A stretch of 62,359 nt of DNA from Clostridia bacterium (lineage in GTDB: Bacteria > Bacillota > Clostridia > Oscillospirales > CAG-272), in the NCBI GenBank assembly GCA_017462795.1, contig JAFTQL010000035.1, forward strand, positions 1 through 62,359, given 5' to 3'. Position 1 is the stretch's first letter, and each line of letters begins with the position of its first letter. A program made the translations under genes and the position numbers. The notes under the pieces were generated by a model, which had not been told where the DNA came from, ran no database searches, and saw nothing but the letters and a program-made list of their open reading frames with translations. This document shows, one piece after another, positions 43,337 to 52,329 of the stretch.

Positions 43337-44809
43337 TCAGTCTTCCTTCTTCTTGAAAGCAACTGCTACTGCGGCTACACCAACGATAGCAACTGCGCCA
43401 AGTCCGATAACACCGCCGCAGCCCTTGTCATCAGCGGGCTCTGTTGTGCCTGCTCCCTCGGTAGTCTTGCCTGCCTCGGTCTGATTGTCGGACTTTTCGG
43501 TATTCTCGGCAGTTTCTCCTGCCTCTGTTGTACTGTTGTCATCTGTGTCGGTGGCTTCATCGCCGGGCTGGCTCTCGCCCTCGGGAACAACGGGGGTCTG
43601 AGCGTCAAGAAGTGTCTTGAACTGGTTGTAAAGTTCAGTGGGCATTGCGTAGCCCGCAGTCTTTGTCCAGCCCTCTGCGGGTGTCTTAGCGTTAGCACCG
43701 ATAAGCTCTGCATGTGTGCAGAATGTTGTTCCCTCGGGAGCAACGGATACCTCTTCACCGAGAGGAGTATTCACACCGTTTGTTGTTGTGTAGAGACAAT
43801 CTGTGATAGTTGTGCTGGAGTTCTTCTGATGAACGAGACCGCCCGCAATAAAGTCCATAGCATCTGCGGTTGAGCTCATTATACCTGCGGATACACAGTT
43901 CTTGAGAATATCCGCTCTTATTCCGTCAGCAACAAAGCAACCGAAGAAGTCTGCACCGATGTTAGCGTTTCCGTAGTAAGCGCAATTTGTGTATGTATTG
44001 TGTACATCATCCTTCTTTGTTGTACCTGTAGAGCCTATGAAGCCGCCAACCTTGTCGTGTATGAGTGTATTCATTACCATTTTACCGGCATATACGCAGT
44101 TTGTGAACTTGAACGCGATACCGCTGGTGTTGCACTTTCCTATAAATCCGCCCACATTCTCAGCAGTTCCTGCGGTGTTGTTGGATGCCGCTGTGGTGGT
44201 TATAAGATCGATGGCGTTGTAAACATTTTCAAAGGTAATGCAGTCCCAGTTGCCCTTACCGTCGCCCTGTCCCTTTGCAAGATAACCGTAGAAGCCGCCC
44301 ATATCGTTTCCGCGAACGGGAACGACAGAGTTGACAACAGCAAGGTTCTTAACCACGGGAGTAATGATTATAATATTTCCGTCAGCGTCCTTCTGTCTGT
44401 CATTGCACTGGAAGTTACCGAAAATACCTCTCTGGTAGGAGTCAAGGGAGAGATAAATACCGGAAATGGTGTGACCCTTACCGTCAAATGTTCCCCAGAA
44501 GCCGTTAACTCCACAGCCTGTGATATCCCAGACATTTGTAGGAGCGGTGGTGCTTGCCACCCAGCCGGGGTTAAGGTCGATGTCGGCAGAAAGCTCTACC
44601 GTCTTACCAACGAAGGTGTTCTTAGCATTGATCTGCGCCGCGAATGCGAGAAGATCTGCCGCGTCGCTTATAACAAGAGTGGTTTTGGTATCATCATACC
44701 AGGTGGAGTCTGCTGTGATAGCCTCAGCCGCGCTTGCGGGCATTGCCATCATTGAGAGGCTTGCTGTCAGCATGAGTATGCTGAGAAGAACACTAAAAAA
44801 CTTTTTCAT
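43337..44809 (-). CDS. Surface GLUG-repeat protein with Cys-containing C-terminal tail
   Basis: 490 residues from ATG 44809 (AAAGGAA upstream, signal peptide begins there; the frame to 44896 adds a Lys/Gln-rich prefix). Signal peptide to about 27; GLUG beta-helix about 85-360 (TFDGKGHTISGI, VGGFIGKC); a linker rich in Glu, Thr and Asp; DDKGCGG near residue 462, a hydrophobic helix and KKKED. Probable glycan-binding surface protein, tail-anchored or processed at the tail. Confidence 0.75.
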   Translation of the reverse strand: MKKFFSVLLSILMLTASLSMMAMPASAAEAITADSTWYDDTKTTLVISDAADLLAFAAQINAKNTFVGKTVELSADIDLNPGWVASTTAPTNVWDITGCGVNGFWGTFDGKGHTISGIYLSLDSYQRGIFGNFQCNDRQKDADGNIIIITPVVKNLAVVNSVVPVRGNDMGGFYGYLAKGQGDGKGNWDCITFENVYNAIDLITTTAASNNTAGTAENVGGFIGKCNTSGIAFKFTNCVYAGKMVMNTLIHDKVGGFIGSTGTTKKDDVHNTYTNCAYYGNANIGADFFGCFVADGIRADILKNCVSAGIMSSTADAMDFIAGGLVHQKNSSTTITDCLYTTTNGVNTPLGEEVSVAPEGTTFCTHAELIGANAKTPAEGWTKTAGYAMPTELYNQFKTLLDAQTPVVPEGESQPGDEATDTDDNSTTEAGETAENTEKSDNQTEAGKTTEGAGTTEPADDKGCGGVIGLGAVAIVGVAAVAVAFKKKED

Positions 44810-44905
44810 AATAATAAAAATTCCTTTCTGTTTTTGTTTTTTATGGGTCGCCGGGTGTTTTTGTCGCGTATCTCCCCCTTCGTGTGTATTGCTCATATGT
44901 CCGCA

Positions 44906-46639
44906 TCAGTTGGTGGGTACGAAGGTTATGGCAAAATACGACTCACCGTGATAATGTAAACGATCGCCCGATGTTCCGTCGGTTCTCGTCCACTTGGACG
45001 TTTTCAGGTTTGCCTTGAGCTTGGCATTTGTCGCGCTACCTGTTATTTTGTTGTTATCCTCAAATACTGTTTTTATACAGGACCAAAGACATATCTTGGG
45101 ATCTACATAGTCGATAAGCTTTTGTGTAAAGCCCGAAAGACCATGGTGGTTTACCTGGAAGATATCACTTTCAAGCTCGGTTGAGTATACATTCGTAAGA
45201 CGCTCACTTCCGTCATCCTCAAGGTCGCCGACCACAAGCATCGTCCTGCCGTCCTCAAAGGTCATTCTCCATACATTGCTTGTAAGATTTTCGTTGGTAA
45301 ACTCAAGAGGCCAATAATCCTCCTGGGTTGCAAGGAACTCTATCTCAACGCCCGGAAGCATCAGCTTCTGTCCGCTGTGATATACAAATATCTCGGTCTT
45401 TGCATAGTAAGTTTTAAGCGTGCTCTTGAGATCCTTGATGTAAGGCGACAGTCCCGCACCCTTATAGGGCATGGCGTTCGTATCGGGAAAATTGTAGCAC
45501 ACCATCTGAAGATCGATCTTATCCTTATAGTTCTTCAGGAAATTTATAGCAAGCAGCATATGGTCGGAATGAGCATGGGTAAACATCCATGTAATTCTCG
45601 GCTTGCTGTCAGATGCGGGCTTATTGCTATTGAGATACTGCCAAAGCGCTTCGGCATAACCGGAGATATTTTTACCGCCGTCAATAATAAGGAAGCTTCC
45701 GTCCGCAAGCTTTAGCATATAGGACATTCCGCTGTCCTCTACCGAAAATCTGTTTTGCGTAAGGCTGACATTATTTACTCTTGTAAATTCCGGAGCCTGA
45801 GTGGACGGAATATATCCCTTTTTGCCGAATACCACACGGAAATCCTTGAGCTGTGGATAATACATGGTATGTACCTCAAGCTCGTCGTTATAGTAGGTGG
45901 CAAATTTATTTGTACCTATGGTGTTTGTTGAGTGCTCTGTATATCCCCTTTCTCTGAGCAGCGTACCGTAGCCCACAACCTCCTCTGAGGTCACGTTCTT
46001 GTAGGCAAGATGCAGCATGGAATTACTTGCCGCTCCGTCAAGCACGTATCCGCGCTTGGTGACCACCTTGGGCACGTCGAAATCTACTCTTACGCCCTTT
46101 CCGCTATGCTCGAAATCGGACATAAAGCCATATTCTCCGTCGTCGCTTTTGGTGATATACGCCGCAACGTAATCAAACGCCAGCTCAAAACCCGCCGAGG
46201 TATAGGAGGCTATCACAAGCTTGTTGTTCACAAAGCCTATATAGTATTCCGAGAAGGCTATCTCATCGTAGACCTTTACGCTCTCTTCTCTGTTAGCCAC
46301 ATAGCCTATGATTATCTCATTTGCCGTCTCCTCAGTGCCGCTATCCTTCAGCTTCAGCGTGCGGCCTGTCTTTTGCATAAGCGAGCTTGCGAACAGATTT
46401 GCCGCACTTTCCGCATTATGCTTTCCGTTTATGATCACATAGTCCTTTGAGCTGTCGCTTCCGAACAGAGATATAAATTCCGCAGGCTCGTCTGTTTCCA
46501 CAGGGTCTGTCTCTACGGGATCTGTCTGTTCAACAGCGTTATCGGATGTCTCACTTTCCTTTGTCTCGCCGTCCGGGCCACATCCGCAAAGAAGCGTGGC
46601 AAGAACAAGCAGTAAGGCAAGAAATTTTGTTGTTTTCAT
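44906..46639 (-). CDS. Lipoprotein with DYVI-type domain and metallo-beta-lactamase-fold hydrolase domain
   Basis: 577 residues from ATG 46639 (CGGAG upstream; signal with lipobox LLCGC). Residues about 55-170 form one copy of the DYVI...NEIIIG domain found twice in the 35181 lipoprotein. Then a lead-in (KGYIPST) and an MBL domain with THAHSDHML near residue 355, VVGDLEDDG and NHHGLSG near 490. An extracytoplasmic zinc hydrolase related to the cytoplasmic one at 39029; substrate unknown. Confidence 0.7.
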   Translation of the reverse strand: MKTTKFLALLLVLATLLCGCGPDGETKESETSDNAVEQTDPVETDPVETDEPAEFISLFGSDSSKDYVIINGKHNAESAANLFASSLMQKTGRTLKLKDSGTEETANEIIIGYVANREESVKVYDEIAFSEYYIGFVNNKLVIASYTSAGFELAFDYVAAYITKSDDGEYGFMSDFEHSGKGVRVDFDVPKVVTKRGYVLDGAASNSMLHLAYKNVTSEEVVGYGTLLRERGYTEHSTNTIGTNKFATYYNDELEVHTMYYPQLKDFRVVFGKKGYIPSTQAPEFTRVNNVSLTQNRFSVEDSGMSYMLKLADGSFLIIDGGKNISGYAEALWQYLNSNKPASDSKPRITWMFTHAHSDHMLLAINFLKNYKDKIDLQMVCYNFPDTNAMPYKGAGLSPYIKDLKSTLKTYYAKTEIFVYHSGQKLMLPGVEIEFLATQEDYWPLEFTNENLTSNVWRMTFEDGRTMLVVGDLEDDGSERLTNVYSTELESDIFQVNHHGLSGFTQKLIDYVDPKICLWSCIKTVFEDNNKITGSATNAKLKANLKTSKWTRTDGTSGDRLHYHGESYFAITFVPTN

Positions 46640-46665
46640 AGTTTGAACTCCGATCACCGCGCCGC

Positions 46666-48117
46666 TTATTCGGCAGAGCCACTCAGGCTCTCCAGAGCCG
46701 CGCGAAGCTTGGTATATTCCGCGTTTATGGTCTTGTAGTTTCTCTTGTATGTAGAACTGATACTACCCGTATCTACCATTGACTCAAGCATCGAACGAAT
46801 ACCAACATTACCTACGAACGCAAGCTCATACATGCCGTTTGCAAATATAACATCAAGCATTTCGGAATCCTCAAGCGCCTGCATCTTCTTGGTCTTAAGC
46901 GTGGTCTCATATACGGCGTCCTCAAGGGATGAGGATGCATATGCCATATATTCAAGCACCATTCCGGTCATCTCAAGCTCGGTGTTCAGGTGAGGGATTC
47001 CCCATGCGCACGCGTATTCGTCTACCATGTTGTAATATCTTGTCTGATCTGTATCATACAAGGGCATGGGCAATACGCCGTATCTCAAAGCTCCGCTTGT
47101 GATCTCCTCGGCAAAGCTTCCGCCGCCCTCAAGGAACAACAGCTGATCGTCATTGAACTTTGAACGAGCGTATGAGTAGATATGCGCAAATCCTGCGGTA
47201 TTGGCACCCTCACACATTCTCTCTATGGAGATGGTGTTCTGCTCATCGTTGAGGAAATCGTTTACCTTTCTGATCTTCTCATCCATCAGTGTATCAAACG
47301 TCTTAAGCATCGGATATCCGTCCTCATCCATAACGGTAAAGGATACGCCAAAGCCCGTGAGAAGTCTGTAAGGAACCTGCGTCAGCATTCCAAATCTGTC
47401 ACCCGCCTTGTATTCACCGTCACCGTTGGTATCGTCACTTACCGCCTTTGCCATGTTGTACATTTTCTCAAATGTCCATGTCATGTTCTTTACATCATCG
47501 TAAGGATCGTCAAGATTTGCATTGTCCGCAAGCGTCTTGTTATACCACAGGAAATTGAGATAGCTTCTTGTGGAATAAGGAGACAGATTACCCTGCATAA
47601 GATAGTTGTGACCGCCCATCTTGAGCTGCTCCACACAGTTCTGGTCCCACCATTCGTTGGAAAGATCTACGATATCATTCCAGGGAAGGAGCAGACCCTC
47701 GCTGATGATCGGGAAGGTATCGTACATTCTGTCAGCCATCGCCTCGCAGATGACCTCTCCGGACATTCCGTTCTTTCTCAACTCATCTCTCGGAGACTTG
47801 TTCTGTACGGGTGTAATAACTACATTATATTTTGCCTCGACAGTCTTATTTCTCTTAAATGTCTCGTTATGGATAAGATTTGCGCTCATTCCCTCCGCCC
47901 AGACATCTTCCATGTTATATGCGTGAGAATCCCAGCGGTACATGATACGGAATTCCGCTCCGCCGTAGTCCTTATCGGGAAACTCATCTTCGATCCCCGA
48001 TGCATTTGATGTGTCCTTGGGTTGCTCCGTGTCTTCTCCGCAAGCCACGACAGAGAACAGCATCAAAAGAGCCATCAAAACCAAGGTGATTCGTTTTAGG
48101 TATTTGCTGAATTTCAT
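46666..48117 (-). CDS. ABC-type extracellular solute-binding lipoprotein
   Basis: 483 residues. Lipobox SVVAC after the signal, then DKDYGGAEFRI as in the protein at 1-828. Large family-1 binding-protein fold (LWYNKTLADN, FLNDEQN, YGVLPMPLYD). Probably binds an oligosaccharide; no importer genes nearby. It precedes the MBL lipoprotein by 26 nt in the same operon. Confidence 0.8.
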   Translation of the reverse strand: MKFSKYLKRITLVLMALLMLFSVVACGEDTEQPKDTSNASGIEDEFPDKDYGGAEFRIMYRWDSHAYNMEDVWAEGMSANLIHNETFKRNKTVEAKYNVVITPVQNKSPRDELRKNGMSGEVICEAMADRMYDTFPIISEGLLLPWNDIVDLSNEWWDQNCVEQLKMGGHNYLMQGNLSPYSTRSYLNFLWYNKTLADNANLDDPYDDVKNMTWTFEKMYNMAKAVSDDTNGDGEYKAGDRFGMLTQVPYRLLTGFGVSFTVMDEDGYPMLKTFDTLMDEKIRKVNDFLNDEQNTISIERMCEGANTAGFAHIYSYARSKFNDDQLLFLEGGGSFAEEITSGALRYGVLPMPLYDTDQTRYYNMVDEYACAWGIPHLNTELEMTGMVLEYMAYASSSLEDAVYETTLKTKKMQALEDSEMLDVIFANGMYELAFVGNVGIRSMLESMVDTGSISSTYKRNYKTINAEYTKLRAALESLSGSAE

Positions 48118-48230
48118 TTCTTTCCTCCATAATTTTAATATTTTCAGAGTTTGCGTTTGAAGATATGCAGTGAGCTGTAATTTTACGGGTACATCACTCC
48201 TTTGCTTTTTCGTATTATGACCGTGTCAGA

Positions 48231-49076
48231 TCAGTCAAGCCGTACAGTCTGACCCGGCGCCACCATATAATTTTGGTTTTTTCCGTAGCTCGTGATATAT
48301 ATATCTGTAACCGTTGGGTTATACACCAATTTTCCGTCCGCCGAGAACTCCAGACGCTCGTAGCTTTGTATATAGTCGTATATTTCTCCGTTGGTAGCAT
48401 ACCAGATATCGTCCCTGCCGCCTATGTATTCGGCAAATTCCTCGATCACATTCCAATTGTCATCGTTATCAAACTCATAGCTGTGCCCCCAAAGATAGAA
48501 CATTCGCGGATAATTTCTCCAGAAATATTTTCCAACATCAAATTCCGTAAATTTTTTCGCCAGCTCCATCAGCCGCGGATCGTTGTGATGACAGGTAGCG
48601 GGAAGTCTGAGCCAGTCGGACGGAAGCTTGAAATCCCCCGTGGACACCGTCGTTCTGGAATAATGTATTCCGCACATCCTCAGCTGCTCCACCACGCGGT
48701 CATTGTAAGAGCCGTTTGCGTACGCCATACCCTTGATTACTCTTCCAAACCGCGTCTCAAGATTTTTTCTGTCCTCAATAATGTCGTTCAAAGCGACCGC
48801 GCTGTCCACATCAGCTAAGGAAATATGCTTATATCCGTGTACAGCCACCTCATTCCCGCTCTCCGTATACAGCCTTACAGCCTCCTCGGCAGTCATTCTT
48901 CCGCTCGTTCCCGTGGACTCCCTGCCAAACATTCCCGAATTGATATTGAACGTACCCTTAAGACCGTATTTGGACATAATGGATATCAGGCGCTTGTCCT
49001 GAGCCACGCCGTCGTCGTAGCTGAGTGTCACCGCCTTATCCTTGAAGCCCGGAAATCGCATATGTCTTTTCTTCAT
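48231..49076 (-). CDS. Polysaccharide deacetylase family protein (CE4/NodB-like)
   Basis: 281 residues from ATG 49076 with GGAGGAAA upstream; the longer frame overlaps the EamA gene. NodB motifs: TLSYDDGVAQD near residue 17 (base and metal Asp), VHGYKHISL near 78 (His ligands), ANGSYND near 113. No signal peptide, so it would deacetylate intracellular oligosaccharides or an aminosugar compound. Fits with the SGNH esterase lower in the operon. Confidence 0.8.
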   Translation of the reverse strand: MKKRHMRFPGFKDKAVTLSYDDGVAQDKRLISIMSKYGLKGTFNINSGMFGRESTGTSGRMTAEEAVRLYTESGNEVAVHGYKHISLADVDSAVALNDIIEDRKNLETRFGRVIKGMAYANGSYNDRVVEQLRMCGIHYSRTTVSTGDFKLPSDWLRLPATCHHNDPRLMELAKKFTEFDVGKYFWRNYPRMFYLWGHSYEFDNDDNWNVIEEFAEYIGGRDDIWYATNGEIYDYIQSYERLEFSADGKLVYNPTVTDIYITSYGKNQNYMVAPGQTVRLD

Positions 49077-49093
49077 ATTATATTTCCTCCCGA

Positions 49094-49945
49094 TCAGATA
49101 GCTATAAATATTGACGCGAGCAATGCGATAGCCGTGGCGGCGTAATCCTTTGCCGTCAGCTTTTCCCTTCTCACCGTACTGATAACCGTCGAACATACCA
49201 TAACACCGCCCGTCACCAACGGATACTGAACAGAAGCTGGCAGCACCGACAGTGCTATCAGCAGGAAAAGATTTCCCACGCCGTTAAACACCCCGTAGCC
49301 CGAAACAAACAGCAGATCCTTTCCCTTAACAAGCGGGATACTCCGGTATCCGACAAGAAGCCATACAGCGCATATAACAGTCATCACCGCGCTTGACAGG
49401 ATCATAAATCCTGTGCTGTCGGTATGGGCATACTGTGAGGATTGGTGTATCTTTGAGATGACCCCCGCCATACCGTTGAGAAAGAACACCGCAAAATAGT
49501 AAAGCAACGCTTTTTTATTCTGTTTTCCCGACCGTATATTAAGAAGCACCGCTCCGACGATAAGCGCACAGCAAATTGTCTTAAAGACAGTCAACGGTTC
49601 ATCGTAAAAGATGACTCCCAGAAAGAACGGCAATATCATTCCTCCGAGCATGGAGAACACCGAAAATACCGACAGATTGGCAACCGTAAACGCTTTTAAG
49701 CTGTAATAGCTCATAAGTATTCCCGACGCGGCATACAAAACAGCCATCAGCAGGGAAAACCATGTTAATTCCACCTTAAAGCCGCTGATAATAAGCATGA
49801 TAACAATGATAACTATACTTTTATACAGCGAAAAGACCAGCGATGCCTTCAGGTCAGCTCCGTAGGAGCGCTGAAAGCGTTGATTGAAAAAGAACTGCAG
49901 CGAAAAAAGTATTGTAGCCGCGATTACCAATCCATAGTGGATCAT
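49094..49945 (-). CDS. EamA/DMT-family transporter
   Basis: 283 residues with about ten hydrophobic segments and the two-fold repeat of the EamA/drug-metabolite family (each half ends near a YDEPLT- or VTGGV-like stretch). It may export or import a small metabolite or sugar derivative; substrate not readable. The start overlaps the Gfo/Idh stop by 4 nt. Confidence 0.75.
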   Translation of the reverse strand: MIHYGLVIAATILFSLQFFFNQRFQRSYGADLKASLVFSLYKSIVIIVIMLIISGFKVELTWFSLLMAVLYAASGILMSYYSLKAFTVANLSVFSVFSMLGGMILPFFLGVIFYDEPLTVFKTICCALIVGAVLLNIRSGKQNKKALLYYFAVFFLNGMAGVISKIHQSSQYAHTDSTGFMILSSAVMTVICAVWLLVGYRSIPLVKGKDLLFVSGYGVFNGVGNLFLLIALSVLPASVQYPLVTGGVMVCSTVISTVRREKLTAKDYAATAIALLASIFIAI

Positions 49946-51243
49946 TTACCTTCGCCTTTCTTGAATATCATGGCTCTGTAATTGTTGGGATTGTCGCTGG
50001 CGCATTCCTCCTCCCAAAGCCGCTTGACATTCTCATAGACCTCATCCTCAATATCCGGCGTTCCTCCCATACAGGTGGGAAGAAGCATATCTCCCGCCAC
50101 CTTGGGATCGGTACAGGCGGTGTCATTTCTCCACGCGTCTCTCTCCTCCTTGTTGCGGAGATCGGGAATCCGCATGGATACACTTCCCTTAAGTATCGAA
50201 CGGAAAGCAAACATACCGGGCAGGAACATATCCAGTGCCTCATATACATCAATAATATCCGCCTGCGGATTTCCCTTTATCTTTTCCACAAAGTGCCACA
50301 TGCAGTAATAGTCCGAGTTGCCGTGTCCGAACGCCTTTGCTTTTTCATCATGCTCTCTTACAGGCATATATTCCTCTACGGGAAGCTTTGCGTACTCGCC
50401 CGCATTCTTGTCGCACTTCACAAAGATGGTTTTTGTATCTCCCTTACCCGTGTTCTCTCTTGCGCTCTCCATACGTCCCTTTGAGCCGTACATTGTGTAC
50501 CAGACCGAGTTTTCGTAAAGACCGCCGTGAATGCTCTTGACGATACCGCCGTTCTCCAGAGTTACCATCTCTATACCAAATTCAGCGCCCTTTGCTCCGC
50601 CGCCCAGACGACGGGCGTTTTTGGTCGTTTCTATACCGATGACCGATACGGGACGAAGTCCTGTAGCGTGAATTATCGGACCCAGCGAGTGAGTACAGTA
50701 AAAGGTTGAGTACATATTGTTTCTCCAATGGTCGCGTATACCATAGGTGATGGACGGCCATATGGGCTCGCCGTTATGTATATACTCGCACTCACCGTAC
50801 TCAAATTCACCTATCTTATTCTGAGCGTAAAGCCTCTTCATTTCATAGGGAGCGGGCATATAGCAATAATTTTCACCGAAAGCGTATATCATGCCGGTCT
50901 CTTCAACGGTCTCAACCAGCTCTACCGCCTCCTTCATGGTCTGAACGGGCGTTACCTCGGAAAAAACATGCTTTCCGAGCTTCATTGCCTTTATAGCAAA
51001 GGGCGCGTGCTCCGTCGCGTAATTTGCCAACACCACGGCATCCATGTCGTGCTTGATAAAATCCTCAAAATTGTCATAGAAGACAATATCCAAGCCTTCC
51101 GCGTCTCTCTTTTGTGCCTCCAACACCTCGGGAGAGTTATCACAAATAGCAACAATCTCCGCGTTTTCTGCTTGCTTGCAATACTTGATCATGCTTGACC
51201 CGCGATAGCCGCCGAGTACACCGATCTTAATTTTCTCGCTCAT
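49942..51243 (-). CDS. Gfo/Idh/MocA-family NAD(P)-dependent oxidoreductase
   Basis: 433 residues from ATG 51243 (AAGGAC upstream at better distance than for the ATG at 51249). N-terminal Rossmann domain (KIGVLGGYRGSSM), EKTP-like motif changed to SEVTPVQ near residue 95, and a long C-terminal beta-sheet domain with GDHWRNN and STFYCTHSLGP, where the catalytic His is likely. Members oxidise sugar hydroxyls or, in GH109-type enzymes, cleave glycosides by transient oxidation. First gene of the 12-kb operon. Confidence 0.8.
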   Translation of the reverse strand: MSEKIKIGVLGGYRGSSMIKYCKQAENAEIVAICDNSPEVLEAQKRDAEGLDIVFYDNFEDFIKHDMDAVVLANYATEHAPFAIKAMKLGKHVFSEVTPVQTMKEAVELVETVEETGMIYAFGENYCYMPAPYEMKRLYAQNKIGEFEYGECEYIHNGEPIWPSITYGIRDHWRNNMYSTFYCTHSLGPIIHATGLRPVSVIGIETTKNARRLGGGAKGAEFGIEMVTLENGGIVKSIHGGLYENSVWYTMYGSKGRMESARENTGKGDTKTIFVKCDKNAGEYAKLPVEEYMPVREHDEKAKAFGHGNSDYYCMWHFVEKIKGNPQADIIDVYEALDMFLPGMFAFRSILKGSVSMRIPDLRNKEERDAWRNDTACTDPKVAGDMLLPTCMGGTPDIEDEVYENVKRLWEEECASDNPNNYRAMIFKKGEGK

Positions 51244-51348
51244 AATCATTGTCCTTCCAAATGCTATATTATACTGTTTTATGCAAAGATCTCCTGTATA
51301 AGAAAAAAATTACCCAACAAGATCATCACATCAACCATATCCATTGTC

Positions 51349-51377
51349 ATTATATCACAAACTATAGATTATGTAAA
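51349..51377 (-). promoter_or_regulatory. Promoter of the 39-51 kb operon
   Basis: Minus strand TTTACA (51372-51377), 17-bp spacer, TATAAT (51349-51354). Confidence 0.65.
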
Positions 51378-51380
51378 TTG

Positions 51381-51409
51381 AAAAAATCTATATATACATT
51401 TAAAAAATC
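51381..51409. promoter_or_regulatory. 21-bp-phased direct repeat between divergent promoters
   Basis: AAAAAATC occurs at 51381-51388 and 51402-51409, 21 bp apart, the first copy 3 bp above the operon -35. Same geometry as at 24191-24223 but AT-rich, so chance is harder to exclude. Confidence 0.35.
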
Positions 51410-51419
51410 AACATCCGTA

Positions 51420-51448
51420 TTGACAAAAAAATTCACCCATGTTATAAT
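51420..51448 (+). promoter_or_regulatory. Promoter of AraC gene at 51488
   Basis: TTGACA (51420-51425), 17-bp spacer, TATAAT (51443-51448), full consensus. Confidence 0.8.
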
Positions 51449-51487
51449 TGTATCACACACGATATATTAACAAGGGGTGAACAAAGC

Positions 51488-52306
51488 ATGTATCAGAATA
51501 TTTGTAATTTCCTGCCCAAATTCAACAATTATAATTTCTTCAATGTAATAAATGCGGTATACGAAACACAATGTCCCTCAGATCCCAAGCCCAAGGTGGT
51601 GGCGACTCACCGAATGTACATGATAACGGAAGGCGAAGGAATACTCCACACCGAAAAAGGCGACGAGCCGTTAAAAAAAGGAGACATCATAGTAATGCCT
51701 CCTTCCAAGCGATTCGCTATCGAGAATACGGATCGCCTTATATATATTTACACAAGCTATCTCGGCATTCGGGCAAACATTCTTGCCGAAGACTATAAGA
51801 TAGGTCCTTGCGGTTCTGTTTTTCACAGTCATGACGCGCTGATACCCATGTGGTATTCAATGGTAACAAAACAGCTGAAAAACGCCAGCGTGTGTTGCGA
51901 GGGTGTGGTATTATATACCTTCTCGGAGATCGGAAACGATATTTTCTCATCCAATGATCCACATATCACGGACAACGCGGCGCATAAGATCAGAGACCTC
52001 ATTGACAAATGCTTTACGGGCAGTGATCTTAATCTTGAAAAGATCGCTTTCGAGCTTAACTATCATCCCAAATATGTATCCTCCGCGTTCCAAAAGGAAT
52101 TTAAAATAAGCATAAATAATTATATCCGCACCCTGAGAGTCCAACACGCCTGTACACTGATAGAGCAGGGGCTGACCTCCGTTCAGAACATTTCCGTTCT
52201 CTGCGGGTATAACGACCCTCTGTATTTCTCCACTGTATTCAAGCGTCAAATGGGAGTATCACCAAAGGAATATATAACAACGGTAATACATAAGCACAAA
52301 AAATAA
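51488..52306 (+). CDS. AraC-family transcriptional regulator (39-51 kb operon)
   Basis: 272 residues: cupin-like domain (about 35-100, RMYMITEGEGILH and KKGDIIVMPPSKR) and double HTH (about 170-268, ELNYHPKYVSSAFQKEF and CGYNDPLYFSTVFKRQ). AAGGGG precedes the ATG. It stands divergently at the head of the Gfo/Idh operon and probably activates it. Confidence 0.85.
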   Translation: MYQNICNFLPKFNNYNFFNVINAVYETQCPSDPKPKVVATHRMYMITEGEGILHTEKGDEPLKKGDIIVMPPSKRFAIENTDRLIYIYTSYLGIRANILAEDYKIGPCGSVFHSHDALIPMWYSMVTKQLKNASVCCEGVVLYTFSEIGNDIFSSNDPHITDNAAHKIRDLIDKCFTGSDLNLEKIAFELNYHPKYVSSAFQKEFKISINNYIRTLRVQHACTLIEQGLTSVQNISVLCGYNDPLYFSTVFKRQMGVSPKEYITTVIHKHKK

Positions 52307-52329
52307 TTTGAATATCATCCTTATGACTT

